Origin: Candidatus Marispirochaeta associata
GTDB lineage: Bacteria; Spirochaetota; Spirochaetia; JC444; Marispirochaetaceae
Direction: 5' to 3'
DNA: 64,000 nucleotides
NCBI GenBank assembly: GCA_001749745.1
Contig: JWTM01000290.1
Span: forward strand, 1 to 64,000
The first letter of the stretch is position 1. Every line of letters starts with the position of its first letter. Below are positions 44,441 through 53,266 of this stretch, piece by piece. A program made the translations under genes and the position numbers. The notes under the pieces were generated by a model, which saw only the letters and a list, made by a program, of their open reading frames with translations, made no database searches and was not told where the DNA came from.

Positions 44441-44513
44441 TCGGGATGGCCGGACTCGAACCGGCGATCCCCTGGTCCCAAACCAGGTGCCCTAGCCACT
44501 GGGCCACATCCCG
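44441..44513 (-). tRNA. tRNA-Pro, anticodon TGG
   Basis: The 73-nt gene has acceptor arms CGGGATG / CATCCCG with discriminator A, D-arm GGCCCAGTGGCTAGGGC, anticodon loop GTTTGGGAC (TGG) and T-arm GGTTCGAGTCC. CCA is not encoded. Confidence 0.96.
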
Positions 44514-44524
44514 AACTGGACGGC

Positions 44525-44554
44525 AGTATAGCTGTTCTGCCCCGCCGTGGTCAA
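44525..44554 (-). promoter_or_regulatory. Promoter of the tRNA-Pro/tRNA-Arg unit
   Basis: On the minus strand TTGACC (44549-44554), 18 bp and TATACT (44525-44530) end 12 bp ahead of the mature tRNA-Pro. Confidence 0.65.
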
Positions 44555-44600
44555 TATAAACCCTTCGGCGGGATTGACAGCCCCCCATGAGCCTGCTTCT

Positions 44601-45272
44601 ATGGAATCCATGTCCGATCTGCATGTCCGGGCGGAAGCGATCTACCGGATACTCGATGCCCGCTATCCCGATTCCCGGCCCCTCTTGAACTTTTCAAGCC
44701 CCTTCGAGCTCTTGATTGCGGTGATCCTCTCCGCCCAGACCACCGACCGCCAGGTGAACGAGGTGACAGGCGAGCTCTTTGCCCGTTTTCCCGACGCCGC
44801 GGCTCTGGCGGGCGCGGATATTCGGGAGCTCGAAGGAATCGTGCGCAGCACCGGCTTCTATCGGCAGAAGGCGAAGAACATCCGCGCAGCGGCCCAAGGG
44901 CTGGTCGAGCGCTTCGAGGGCGAGGTACCGGGAAGCATGGCGGAGCTAACCTCCCTCCCGGGGGTGGGGCGAAAGAGCGCCAACGTGGTCTTGGGGCACG
45001 TCTACGGGAAACCCGCGGTGATCGTGGATACCCATTTCAGCCGGGTGTGCGGACGTTTGGGCTTGAGCAATGCAACTAATCCTGAAGGAATCGAGCGGGA
45101 GATTCGGGCTTTAATCCCTGCCGACAGGCAGACCCGCTTCTCCATGATCGTCAATTTCCACGGCCGGGATATCTGCTTCGCCCGGCGGCCCAACTGCGAG
45201 GAGTGTCCCCTTATCTCGCACTGCCCCTACGGGCAGAGCCGAGGCCTGGCGGATCAGTCGATTAGACCGTGA
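44601..45272 (+). CDS. nth: Endonuclease III
   Basis: This base-excision-repair glycosylase/AP lyase removes oxidised pyrimidines from DNA. The helix-hairpin-helix LTSLPGVGRKSANVVLG contains catalytic Lys125, the catalytic Asp143 lies in IVDTHFSRV, and the 4Fe-4S loop is C192-x6-C199-x2-C202-x5-C208. The length (223 residues from the ATG at 44601) is typical. ATG 44610 is an equal alternative and no ribosome-binding site decides; the longer GTG frame to 44547 lacks support. The 3' end overlaps pyrD by 19 bp on the other strand. Confidence 0.95.
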   Translation: MESMSDLHVRAEAIYRILDARYPDSRPLLNFSSPFELLIAVILSAQTTDRQVNEVTGELFARFPDAAALAGADIRELEGIVRSTGFYRQKAKNIRAAAQGLVERFEGEVPGSMAELTSLPGVGRKSANVVLGHVYGKPAVIVDTHFSRVCGRLGLSNATNPEGIEREIRALIPADRQTRFSMIVNFHGRDICFARRPNCEECPLISHCPYGQSRGLADQSIRP

Positions 45273-46159
45273 AGATCTTCAATAGAGGTGAAGCCGTTCT
45301 CGGCTAGGTAGGCCTCAATGCCGGCCAGCACCTCGGCCGGTGCGCCGGGGTCGACGAAGGTCGCGGTGCCTACCTGTACGGCCGAGGCGCCGGCCAACAG
45401 GTACTGCAGCGCATCGTCGGCGGATGAGATGCCGCCGATGCCGACCACCGGGATCGATACCGCCCGGGCGACCTTGTAGACCATGGCCACCCCCACCGGG
45501 CGAATCGCGGGACCAGAGAGCCCGCCGGTGCCGGCCGGGAGGACCGGTCGCTTAGCTTTAGTATCGATTACCATCCCGACTAAGGTATTGATGCAGGAGA
45601 TCCCGTCGGCGCCGCCCGCTTCCGCGGCCTTGGCGATCGGGGTTATGTCGGTCACGTTGGGAGTCAGTTTGATGATAAGCGGTTTTTCCGTCAGCCGTCG
45701 CAGTTCCCCGGTGAGCCGTTCCACATAGGCCGGATCGCTCCCGAAGGCCAGGCAGCCCTCCTTGACGTTAGGGCAGCTCAAGTTCACCTCGAAGCCCCAC
45801 ACCTCCTCGTAGCCTTCCAGGTTTTCTATCACCCGACGGTAGTCGTCGTCGCTCTTTCCGGCGGCGTTGACCACTACCGGGCAGGGGAACTCCCGAAAGA
45901 GGGGAATCTTCCGCGCAATGAACTCCTTCAAACCCACGTTGGCCAGGCCGATCGAGTTGAGGAGTCCCGCCGGGGTCTCGATGATGCGGGGAATATCGTT
46001 TCCGGGACGGGCCTCGGGGGTGACCGCCTTGGAGTAGATCGCCCCCAGCTTAGAGAGGTCGACGAGCTTCTCGTACTCGCTTCCGTATCCGAAGGTTCCC
46101 GAGGCGACGCCCACCGGATTGGGGAGTTCGGCCGTGCCGATGCGAACCCTTAGCTCCAT
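45254..46159 (-). CDS. pyrD: Dihydroorotate dehydrogenase B, catalytic subunit
   Basis: PyrD oxidises dihydroorotate to orotate in pyrimidine synthesis. The 301-residue class 1B enzyme has GVASGTFGYG, AVTPEARPGND, the FMN-site NLSCPNVKEGCLAFG with the catalytic Cys, LIIKLTPNVTDI, CINTL and the phosphate-binding GIGGISSADDALQYL. The class 1B form works with PyrK, which is encoded directly upstream with a 10-bp overlap and passes electrons to NAD+. Confidence 0.96.
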   Translation of the reverse strand: MELRVRIGTAELPNPVGVASGTFGYGSEYEKLVDLSKLGAIYSKAVTPEARPGNDIPRIIETPAGLLNSIGLANVGLKEFIARKIPLFREFPCPVVVNAAGKSDDDYRRVIENLEGYEEVWGFEVNLSCPNVKEGCLAFGSDPAYVERLTGELRRLTEKPLIIKLTPNVTDITPIAKAAEAGGADGISCINTLVGMVIDTKAKRPVLPAGTGGLSGPAIRPVGVAMVYKVARAVSIPVVGIGGISSADDALQYLLAGASAVQVGTATFVDPGAPAEVLAGIEAYLAENGFTSIEDLHGLID

Positions 46160-46908
46160 AAAAGCTCCCGGCTCTCGAAGATCGGTCCGTCGGCACAGAC
46201 CCGGGCGTACTCTTCGCCGTCGGCGAGGCGGATCACGCAGCCCATGCAGGCGCCGACCCCGCAGGCCATGGTCTGCTCCATGGAGACCGCGCAGGGTGCC
46301 TTCAACTCCAAGGCGATATCGTGTACCGCCCGCATCATTGGTTCGGGCCCGCAGGCGTAGAAGCGGGGGGGCGCCGGAAACTTCTTAGGGATCAGGTCGG
46401 CCACGGTGCCCCGGGTCCCGCGGCTCCCGTCGTCGGTGGCAAGGATAGGATTGAGATCGCCGAAGAAGCTCTCTTCCGGCAGGAGGTCGCCTGTCCGGGC
46501 GCCGATATAGAGTTGTGCCGGCCGACCGCTCTCTTGAAGCTCCGTAGCTAAGAAGAGGATAGGACCCATGCCGATGCCCCCGGCGACCAGGATCGCGGTC
46601 TCTTCGGTGGAGGGGAGGGGCCAGCGATTCCCCAAGGGGGCGATGATGTCGAGCTCGTCCCCCTCACGTTTACCGGCCAAGAGTTCGGTCCCCGGGCCGC
46701 GACGCTGATAGATGATGCTCGCCCGTCGATCAGCGCAGGAGGCGAAGGCGAAAGGGCGGCGGAGCAGGGGAGTCGAGCTTGCGGAGATGCGGATCGTGGT
46801 AAACTGACCCGGCTCGGCTCGGAAATCCTCGTCCACCTCGAAGAGAAGCTCATGATAGCCTTCGGCGATCTCTCTATTGCTGATAATGGGTCGAATTTCC
46901 GCTCTCAT
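46150..46908 (-). CDS. pyrK: Dihydroorotate dehydrogenase electron-transfer subunit
   Basis: PyrK is a 252-residue ferredoxin-reductase-type protein with FAD (RPFAFAS), the NAD-binding GGIGMGPILFLA, and a C-terminal 2Fe-2S site formed by C216, C221, C224 and C238 (ACGVGACMGCVIR, ARVCADGP). It forms the PyrD2PyrK2 complex. The start lies behind GGGAGAG. It leads the pyrK-pyrD operon, divergent from the diguanylate cyclase gene. Confidence 0.95.
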   Translation of the reverse strand: MRAEIRPIISNREIAEGYHELLFEVDEDFRAEPGQFTTIRISASSTPLLRRPFAFASCADRRASIIYQRRGPGTELLAGKREGDELDIIAPLGNRWPLPSTEETAILVAGGIGMGPILFLATELQESGRPAQLYIGARTGDLLPEESFFGDLNPILATDDGSRGTRGTVADLIPKKFPAPPRFYACGPEPMMRAVHDIALELKAPCAVSMEQTMACGVGACMGCVIRLADGEEYARVCADGPIFESRELLWS

Positions 46909-46951
46909 GACTCTCCCGACTTCAAAGAGTAGAGTTCCGCAGCGCTTTTCC

Positions 46952-46980
46952 TTGCTAGCTTATCCATTAGCAGGTATACT
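46952..46980 (+). promoter_or_regulatory. Promoter of the diguanylate cyclase gene
   Basis: TTGCTA (46952-46957), 17 bp and TATACT (46975-46980). It points to an mRNA starting near 46987, about 27 nt before the proposed start codon, which argues against any start further upstream. Confidence 0.55.
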
Positions 46981-47013
46981 ATTACAATTAAATTAAAAAG
47001 TAAGGGGGACACA

Positions 47014-48333
47014 ATCCAACCGTACCTTGATAAATCCACGAAGATCGATACCCTGAAACAGCCCTATACGCCAAACTCGGGCAGACGCCGGGTACTCTAT
47101 ATTCTGGAGAACGACAGCCTTCTTCCCGATCCGCTGAGGTTGCAGCTCGGCTATTTCGGTTACGAGGTAAAGAGTTTTGCCCAACTAGGGCTATTGCTGC
47201 AGGATCTGGACGGTAATGAGCAGCAGGTCCTGCTTCTTTCCAGTGAGGTTCTCGATCAGGATCCATCGCTCATCGAGAGACTGAACGACTGCCGTAAGCG
47301 CAACAAAGCGACGGTGCGGATCGTATTCTTGTCCCACAATGACGATTTTGATACCCGCCTGCAGGTTGTTCGGGCCGGGGGAGACGCCTTTTTCCTCTAT
47401 CCGGTGGACGTTACCAAGCTGGTCGACTGTGTGGAAGGCTTTTTTGCACCCGTAGAGGAGGATCCCTACCACCTGCTTATCGTCGACCGGGATGAGAGTG
47501 CGATGAGCGATGTGGCCGCTACCCTGCAAAAGGCCGGGATGGTCACCTCCGTGGCCCGAAATCCCGATCGCATCCTTGATTTAATGGTCGAGTTCAAACC
47601 CGAACTGATCCTGATGGCGATGGACTTAGGGGAGTGCCGCGGCGTTGAACTGGCTCAGATTATCCGGCAGGAGGATGCATTTGTCGGCATTCCGATCGTC
47701 TTCCTCTGCGACGGAACGAGTCCCGAGCATAATCTAAAAACCCTCTGCGAGGGGGGAGACGATTTTCTGATGATGCCCATCGAGCCGGAACTCCTGATTC
47801 AGATTGTACGCAGCAAGGCCGAGCGAACCCGCTCCCTGCGCTACTTTATGGAGCGGGATTCCCTGACCGGACTCTTGAATCATACAAATCTGAAGGAGAA
47901 CCTGAACCGCGAGATGCTGCGGGCCAAGCGTGCATCGATCCCCTTGAGTTTCGCAATGATCGACGTGGATCACTTCAAGCAGGTAAACGACTCCTACGGG
48001 CATCTGACGGGCGACCGCATCCTCAAGAGTCTCTCCCGGCTGCTTTTAGAGACCCTGCGCCGGACCGACCTGGTCGGCCGCTACGGCGGGGAGGAGTTCG
48101 GGATCATTCTGATCAATACGGGACAGAAGGATGCGCTCAAGATCATGGAGAGCCTGCGGGATACCTTCTCCCGACTGCCCCAGAAGTCCGGCAAGGAGGA
48201 GTTCTTCGTCACCTTCAGCTGCGGCGTCGCCAGCTATCCGGAGTATCAGTACCAGCTGACCGAAGAGGCCGACCGGGCCCTCTACCAGGCTAAGGAGGCG
48301 GGCAGAAACAAGGTGATCGGGGCCGCGAGCTAG
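47014..48333 (+). CDS. PleD-like diguanylate cyclase with two receiver-like domains
   Basis: The C-terminal GGDEF domain (RDSLTGLLNHTNL, IDVDHFKQVNDSYGHLTGD, GRYGGEEFG) is complete, so the protein should make cyclic di-GMP. RRTD five residues before GGEEF is an intact inhibitory I-site. Two receiver-like domains precede it (LYILENDSLL and HLLIVDRDESAMS), but the usual phospho-acceptor positions read LLLSSEVL and LILMAMDL, so Asp is replaced by Ser and Ala. The frame is open upstream of the TTG at 47140, and the first receiver needs that sequence. No ATG, GTG or TTG is available there; ATC at 47014, 5 bp after AGGGGG, is the best site, giving 439 residues. Confidence 0.85.
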   Translation: MQPYLDKSTKIDTLKQPYTPNSGRRRVLYILENDSLLPDPLRLQLGYFGYEVKSFAQLGLLLQDLDGNEQQVLLLSSEVLDQDPSLIERLNDCRKRNKATVRIVFLSHNDDFDTRLQVVRAGGDAFFLYPVDVTKLVDCVEGFFAPVEEDPYHLLIVDRDESAMSDVAATLQKAGMVTSVARNPDRILDLMVEFKPELILMAMDLGECRGVELAQIIRQEDAFVGIPIVFLCDGTSPEHNLKTLCEGGDDFLMMPIEPELLIQIVRSKAERTRSLRYFMERDSLTGLLNHTNLKENLNREMLRAKRASIPLSFAMIDVDHFKQVNDSYGHLTGDRILKSLSRLLLETLRRTDLVGRYGGEEFGIILINTGQKDALKIMESLRDTFSRLPQKSGKEEFFVTFSCGVASYPEYQYQLTEEADRALYQAKEAGRNKVIGAAS

Positions 48334-48389
48334 GCATACATGAGATAATTGACTAAGCGCCCCGGCCTGCATGTCGATACTGTAGATAT

Positions 48390-49883
48390 ATGAGAAATCT
48401 CGCAGTTATCAACTGTCTAAGCCTATCCGCATACGCTCAGGAGCCGCTGGGGAGCGGCAGCTCCCCCTTAGAGCGGGTGCTGGACTATGCGGGGCGGCTC
48501 GCCGGATGTGAGCGGATCATGGCCCTGGTGGATGAAGAGAACGAGCCGGCTCTGCCCGCTTCGGTGGAGGTCATTCCCAGCGGCAATACGCCGGAGGCGC
48601 TCTTTGCCGCCTTGGCCTCCCTGGCCGGGGATTGTGACTCCCTCTTCTATATATACGGCGATACCCCCTTTCTCGATCCCCGTTTGGCGGAGCGGATGTG
48701 GGAGAATCATCGCCGCTACCAGGCGGACTATACCTTTGCCGACGCTTATCCCCTCGGATTGGCCCCGGAGATCCTGCGGGCCAGCGCCCTCGGCCCCCTC
48801 GCGCAGCTAGCTCAAGGAGAGACGGGACCCATCACGCGGGATACCCTCTTTGAGGTGCTCAAGAAGGATATCAACGCCTTCGAGATCGAGACGGAGATCC
48901 CTCCGGTCGACTTGAGGCTCCTGCGGATCAGGCTGGCCGCGGAGAATCGGGCCGGATTTATGCTCCTCGAACGACTGACGAAGAGCGGACTCCGCGAGAG
49001 CGGGGAGATCCTCATCTATCTGCAGGATCATCAGGAGATTTTGCGCACTCTGCCCAATTATTTCTCCATCCAGCTTACCGGAGGCTGTCCTCAGAGCTGC
49101 AGTTACTGTCCCTATCCGCAGATTGGGGGAGATATACTCAAGCGACGGGATGCGCTGCCCTTAGATAAGCTTAGAAAGATCCTGAAAGAGATCGACAGCT
49201 TCAGCGGCTCAGGCTACATCAATTTCTCCCCCTGGGGCGAGCCGGCCCTGCATCCTGAGATCGAGAGCTGTATCGAGGCGGTCCTCGCCTATCCGCAGCT
49301 CAAGTGTCTGATCGAGACCGCCGGCATCGGCTGGGACCCGGCAATTCCTGCCCGACTGGCGGAAAAGGCCGGGGGCAGGTTGACCTGGATCGTCTCCCTG
49401 GATGCGGAGACTGAAGCGACCTATCGAAAGCTCCGGGGAGAGGGCTTTGCCGAGGCGCGTGAGTTTGCCCGGCGCCTCTTGAGCCTCTATCCGGAGCAGG
49501 CCTTCGTTCAGGCGGTGCGAATGGAGCACAACGAGCAGGAGCTCGAGGGCTTCTACCGGAACTGGAAAGAGGTGACTGAGAATATCATCATCCAGAAGTA
49601 CGATCACTTCTCGGGCCGCCTGCCCCAGCTGCGGGTAGCCGATGTCTCACCCCTCAAGCGGGACGCCTGTTGGCATGTAAAGCGGGATATGACTATCTTG
49701 ATCAACGGAGATGTTCCCCTCTGCCGGGAGGATCTCGAACTGGAGCACTCCTTGGGAAATATCTTCGAGGAGTCCCTGGCTGTCATTTGGGAACGGGGCG
49801 AAGAGTACTATATCAAGCATCTGAGCCAAGATTATCCTCCCATCTGTAGAGAGTGTGATGAGTACTACACCTTCAACTTCTAA
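48390..49883 (+). CDS. Spiro-SPASM radical-SAM protein
   Basis: The 497-residue protein has an N-terminal nucleotidyltransferase-like domain (~1-210, with LFYIYGDTPFLDPRLAERM as sugar-nucleotide metal site) and a radical-SAM core with the 4Fe-4S motif CPQSCSYC (C233, C237, C240), followed by NFSPWGEPALHPEI. A C-terminal SPASM region has further cysteines (DACWHVKRDM, VPLCREDLELEHSLGNIFEESL, CRECDEYY). This matches the spirochete-restricted spiro-SPASM family as I recall it. It probably modifies a sugar or surface-linked substrate. It opens the overlapping operon that runs to the amidase gene, and the next start lies inside its last codons. Confidence 0.88.
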   Translation: MRNLAVINCLSLSAYAQEPLGSGSSPLERVLDYAGRLAGCERIMALVDEENEPALPASVEVIPSGNTPEALFAALASLAGDCDSLFYIYGDTPFLDPRLAERMWENHRRYQADYTFADAYPLGLAPEILRASALGPLAQLAQGETGPITRDTLFEVLKKDINAFEIETEIPPVDLRLLRIRLAAENRAGFMLLERLTKSGLRESGEILIYLQDHQEILRTLPNYFSIQLTGGCPQSCSYCPYPQIGGDILKRRDALPLDKLRKILKEIDSFSGSGYINFSPWGEPALHPEIESCIEAVLAYPQLKCLIETAGIGWDPAIPARLAEKAGGRLTWIVSLDAETEATYRKLRGEGFAEAREFARRLLSLYPEQAFVQAVRMEHNEQELEGFYRNWKEVTENIIIQKYDHFSGRLPQLRVADVSPLKRDACWHVKRDMTILINGDVPLCREDLELEHSLGNIFEESLAVIWERGEEYYIKHLSQDYPPICRECDEYYTFNF

Positions 49884-50814
49884 CAAGCCGCAGATCCCCT
49901 ATACAGTCTTAGGCGGCGACCGGAGCGGTATGGGCGGCGAGGTGCCGTTCAGCGTTATCGTCCTCAACCGGGGCAGCCGGATCTACAAGACGGAGATGCT
50001 GACCCAGATTGAGCGACTCAAGCCGGCGGAGATTATCTCGGTGGAGGGGAATCGGGAGACCTACGATCTCGAACCGCTGGCCAGACGTTTCCCGCGGGTG
50101 CGCTTCGTCTGTGTGCACCAGACGGCGAGCGTGGGGGAATACCTCAATATCGGGATGGAAGAGGCGAAGGGGACCTTCGTGCTGGTGATCTGGAACGAGA
50201 TGCAGCTGACCCAGTTGAGTCAGCGCAGCCTGGAACGGGTGGCCGAACAGACCGGACTCTGTACCGTCCCGGCTCTGCTGAATCCGCGTAACGAGATGAT
50301 CCCGACCCTGATGGCCCCGGGATTTCATCGCAAACATCTGAAGGTCGTCCCTTTTGTGCCCAAGAGCGACGGTCTACTGACCCTCTATCCCTTCGACCAC
50401 GCCGGGTTATACCGGCGGCAGCTCTATCTTCAGCTGGGGGGATTCGATCCCGCCATCCGTAACGAGTACTGGCAGCTCCTCGATTTCGGTTTTCGGGCCT
50501 ATCTCTGGGGCGAGCGGATCTCCTCGTCGGCGCAGTTTCGCATCACCTTGGCGAACGATCCCCCGGCGGAGGATACGACCCCCGACGAGAGCTATCGCCG
50601 CTTTTACCTGAAAAACTTGAGCGTGCGCTTCGACAAGGACTCCGGCGTCCTGCCGAAATCCCGATTTCTGCCCTTCTATCTGAAAAGCGGCGCCTCCTTT
50701 ATCGAGGCATCGCGCCTTTTTCGGGAGGTGCGGGATTGGGTGGAACTTCACCGCTATCGTTTTGTCCAGGACGCGCGCAGTATTACCGAACTCTGGGAGG
50801 TTCCCGAATCATGA
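49858..50814 (+). CDS. Glycosyltransferase family 2-like protein
   Basis: The 318 residues have a GT-A-like core: FSVIVLNRGSRIYKTEMLTQIERLKPAEIISVEG, SVGEYLNIGMEEAKGTFVLVIWNEMQ (at the position of the usual DDD) and YRRQLYLQLGGFDPAIRNEYWQLLDFGFRAYLWG. The metal site is NEM and not DxD, so activity may differ. The start at ATG 49858 overlaps the spiro-SPASM gene by 26 bp, and the stop overlaps the next start (ATGA). Such coupling suggests a complex or ordered pathway. Confidence 0.8.
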   Translation: MSTTPSTSNKPQIPYTVLGGDRSGMGGEVPFSVIVLNRGSRIYKTEMLTQIERLKPAEIISVEGNRETYDLEPLARRFPRVRFVCVHQTASVGEYLNIGMEEAKGTFVLVIWNEMQLTQLSQRSLERVAEQTGLCTVPALLNPRNEMIPTLMAPGFHRKHLKVVPFVPKSDGLLTLYPFDHAGLYRRQLYLQLGGFDPAIRNEYWQLLDFGFRAYLWGERISSSAQFRITLANDPPAEDTTPDESYRRFYLKNLSVRFDKDSGVLPKSRFLPFYLKSGASFIEASRLFREVRDWVELHRYRFVQDARSITELWEVPES

Positions 50815-51539
50815 CCGCCGTAATATTGCAGGCCCGACTCGATTCGAGCCGCCTGCCCGCCAAGGCTCTGTTGGATCTGCAGGGAAAGACCGTACTGCGC
50901 CGGGCGATGGAAGCCCTTAAAGCCATTCCGTCGGCGGAAGCCTTTTTTCTAGCTACCGATCCCGATAGCGCCCCCAATCTTGCGCCTCAGGCCGAGGCCG
51001 AGGGCTTTAGGCTCTTTGCCGGCTCGAAGGAGAACGTCCTCAACCGTTTTGCGGAACTGATCCGGGCCGAAGGTATCGACCGCATCATCCGGGCCACCGG
51101 GGATAATCCGCTCGTCTCGCCAGAGCTGGCGGAGGAGACGCTCGCCTATCAGGCGGAAGAGGCCGCCGATTACGCGGGCCTCGTCGGGGCCCCTTTGGGA
51201 ACCGGGGTAGAGGTTGTCCGGGCCGAGGCGCTCCTCGAAGCGGATCGCAAGGCCGAAGACTCCTACGAACGGGAGCATGTCTGTCCCTATCTCTACCGCA
51301 GACCGGCGAAGTTTACGATTCGCCGCCGTCAGGTTCCGGATGAGTTCTTCTATCCCGCCGGCAGGGTAACCCTTGATACCCTGGAGGATTACCGCTACAT
51401 TGCTCGCATATTCGACGAGCTCTACAGCGGCGGACCGATTAGGATCGGCGAACTCGTCGGGTGGCTCAAGAGTAGACCGGCCCGGGGGGAGAAGAGTGAC
51501 GAGCAGGATCCTGGCTATCCCGTCGGTAAGACGGGGTAA
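50811..51539 (+). CDS. SpsF-like nucleotidyltransferase
   Basis: The 242-residue protein begins MTAVILQARLDSSRLPAKAL, the NTP-transferase signature of the SpsF/CMP-KDO-synthetase group, and has ATDPDSAPNL, GSKENVLNRFAEL, IRATGDNPLVSPELAEE and REHVCPYLYRRPAKF. SpsF-type enzymes activate sugars with a nucleotide for surface polysaccharide or flagellin decoration. ATG 50811 overlaps the previous stop and has GGGAGG upstream. The 3' end overlaps the following gene by 44 bp. Confidence 0.88.
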   Translation: MTAVILQARLDSSRLPAKALLDLQGKTVLRRAMEALKAIPSAEAFFLATDPDSAPNLAPQAEAEGFRLFAGSKENVLNRFAELIRAEGIDRIIRATGDNPLVSPELAEETLAYQAEEAADYAGLVGAPLGTGVEVVRAEALLEADRKAEDSYEREHVCPYLYRRPAKFTIRRRQVPDEFFYPAGRVTLDTLEDYRYIARIFDELYSGGPIRIGELVGWLKSRPARGEKSDEQDPGYPVGKTG

Positions 51540-53265
51540 CGGCAGCGGACATCTACAGCGCACACTCAGACTCGCCCGACAGTTCCCGGAAGAGATCGCC
51601 CTCTATCTAGATCGCGAGGGAAAGTTCGATTCCCGCCCGGCTATGGATCTAGAGAGGCTTAAGGATCCGATCGTCACCGAAATCGGCTACGAGGAACTTA
51701 TCAGTACACCATGGCGCTTTATCCTCCTCGATCAGCGCGAGACGAGCGCGGAGATGCTTGCCGTTCTCTCCTCCCTGGCGCCTGTTGCGGCGATCGACGA
51801 AGGGGGGCCACGGGATCTCTTCGACTACCTAATCGACACCCTGCCGAGGCTCGACCGGGAAGAGGCGAATCTCCTCTGTCCATCCCTGAATAAACAGCCC
51901 CGGAATCGGCGCCCCTTTCCCGAACCATCAAACCAACAGATTTCGGCGCACTCAGTCCTGATAAGCTTCGGCGGCGAGGATCCCCTGGGGCTCTCGATCC
52001 CCACCGCCCGGGCCCTGATAGAGGAGTGCGGTATCCGACCGGAGGCTGTCACCATCGTTCGCGGACCGAACTTCTCTTCCTTGACGCTCCCCGCCGAGTT
52101 TGCGGGCATGACGCTCTTGAATGCACCTGAAGATCTGATCGATCGCCTGGCCGATTTTGATCTCTTGATCGGTTCCTACGGTTTAACCGTGCTGGAGGCC
52201 CTCACAGCGGGTACCCCGGTGGTTACGATCAATCCCTCCCGCTACCATGAGCAGCTGGCGGAGAGGCTCGGAATCCCCCGGGCGGGGCGGGAGCGGGTTG
52301 AGCCGAAGCGGCTTAAAAAGCATATTGAAAACTTTACGGCCGTCGTTGCACACTCCCGCCAGGCAGCCCGCTCCCTGCTACAGGCTGATGAGACAGGCTC
52401 AGGCCCCGCAAGCATCATCGCCCTGAATCCGTCGACACGTTTCTGCCCCGGCTGCGGAGGCGAGAAACGTCAACTCCTCGAGCGCTTTCCCGAGCGAAGT
52501 TTCTATCGATGTCGGTCATGCAGTCTTATTTTTCAGCAGCGCTGGATTCCGGATACTACCGAATACAACCAGGCCTATTTCTTCGAGGAGTACCGCCGGC
52601 AATACGGGAAGAGCTACCTCGAGGATTATGAGCATATCAAAGCCATGGGCGGGAAGCGGATAAAAGAGATACGGCGGCTCGTTCCCGCCGGGCGGCTGCT
52701 CGATATCGGCTGTGCCTACGGTCCATTTCTCGACGCGGCGGCAGAGGCAGGTTACGAGATCGAAGGGGTAGAACCCGCCGCGGAGGCAGCCCGCTACGCC
52801 CGGGAGCATCTCTCGGCGCCCATTGCGACCGTGGGACTCGAAGAGTTTGCCGCAGCCGGTGAACAGAGCTTCGATGTCGTTACTCTCTGGTATGTGATTG
52901 AGCATTTTCAAGGCCTCGAGGATACCCTTCGACTCCTCTCCGGCCTGGTTCGGGAGGGAGGCGTACTGGCCTTCGGCACCCCCAATGGCCGGGGAGTCAG
53001 CGCCCGGCGCAATAGACGCCGCTTCTTGAAGCAGAGTCCCGGGGATCATTATTCAATCCTCGATCCCCGATCGGTACGAGGTCTACTCGCGCAACATGGT
53101 TTTCGGGTGCGTCATTTTCGCTCTACAGGCCTGCACCGGGATCGCTTTCCCGCTCTCCTTAGGCCCCTCTGGCCCCTGGTACGGCCGATGGCGGCGGGCA
53201 TGGGTTCGGGGGACACCTTCGAGATCTACGCCCAAAAAGACTCTTCATCCACAGGAGGCCGCTAA
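51496..53265 (+). CDS. SpsG/PseG-like domain fused to a SAM methyltransferase
   Basis: The 589-residue protein starts at GTG behind GGGGGAGA. Residues ~1-300 form a GT28-like domain as in SpsG and the sugar-nucleotide hydrolase PseG (RRGNGSGHLQRTLRLARQF, SVLISFGGEDP, LLIGSYGLTVLEALTAGTPVVTI). A zinc-ribbon-like segment follows (FCPGCGGE ... YRCRSCSLIF). Residues ~400-590 form a class I methyltransferase (LLDIGCAYGPFLDAAAEAGY, FDVVTLWYVIEHFQGLEDTL). The ribbon-plus-methyltransferase part resembles sugar C- or O-methyltransferases. One polypeptide would thus process and methylate the same sugar. Confidence 0.82.
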   Translation: MTSRILAIPSVRRGNGSGHLQRTLRLARQFPEEIALYLDREGKFDSRPAMDLERLKDPIVTEIGYEELISTPWRFILLDQRETSAEMLAVLSSLAPVAAIDEGGPRDLFDYLIDTLPRLDREEANLLCPSLNKQPRNRRPFPEPSNQQISAHSVLISFGGEDPLGLSIPTARALIEECGIRPEAVTIVRGPNFSSLTLPAEFAGMTLLNAPEDLIDRLADFDLLIGSYGLTVLEALTAGTPVVTINPSRYHEQLAERLGIPRAGRERVEPKRLKKHIENFTAVVAHSRQAARSLLQADETGSGPASIIALNPSTRFCPGCGGEKRQLLERFPERSFYRCRSCSLIFQQRWIPDTTEYNQAYFFEEYRRQYGKSYLEDYEHIKAMGGKRIKEIRRLVPAGRLLDIGCAYGPFLDAAAEAGYEIEGVEPAAEAARYAREHLSAPIATVGLEEFAAAGEQSFDVVTLWYVIEHFQGLEDTLRLLSGLVREGGVLAFGTPNGRGVSARRNRRRFLKQSPGDHYSILDPRSVRGLLAQHGFRVRHFRSTGLHRDRFPALLRPLWPLVRPMAAGMGSGDTFEIYAQKDSSSTGGR

Positions 53266-53266
53266 A

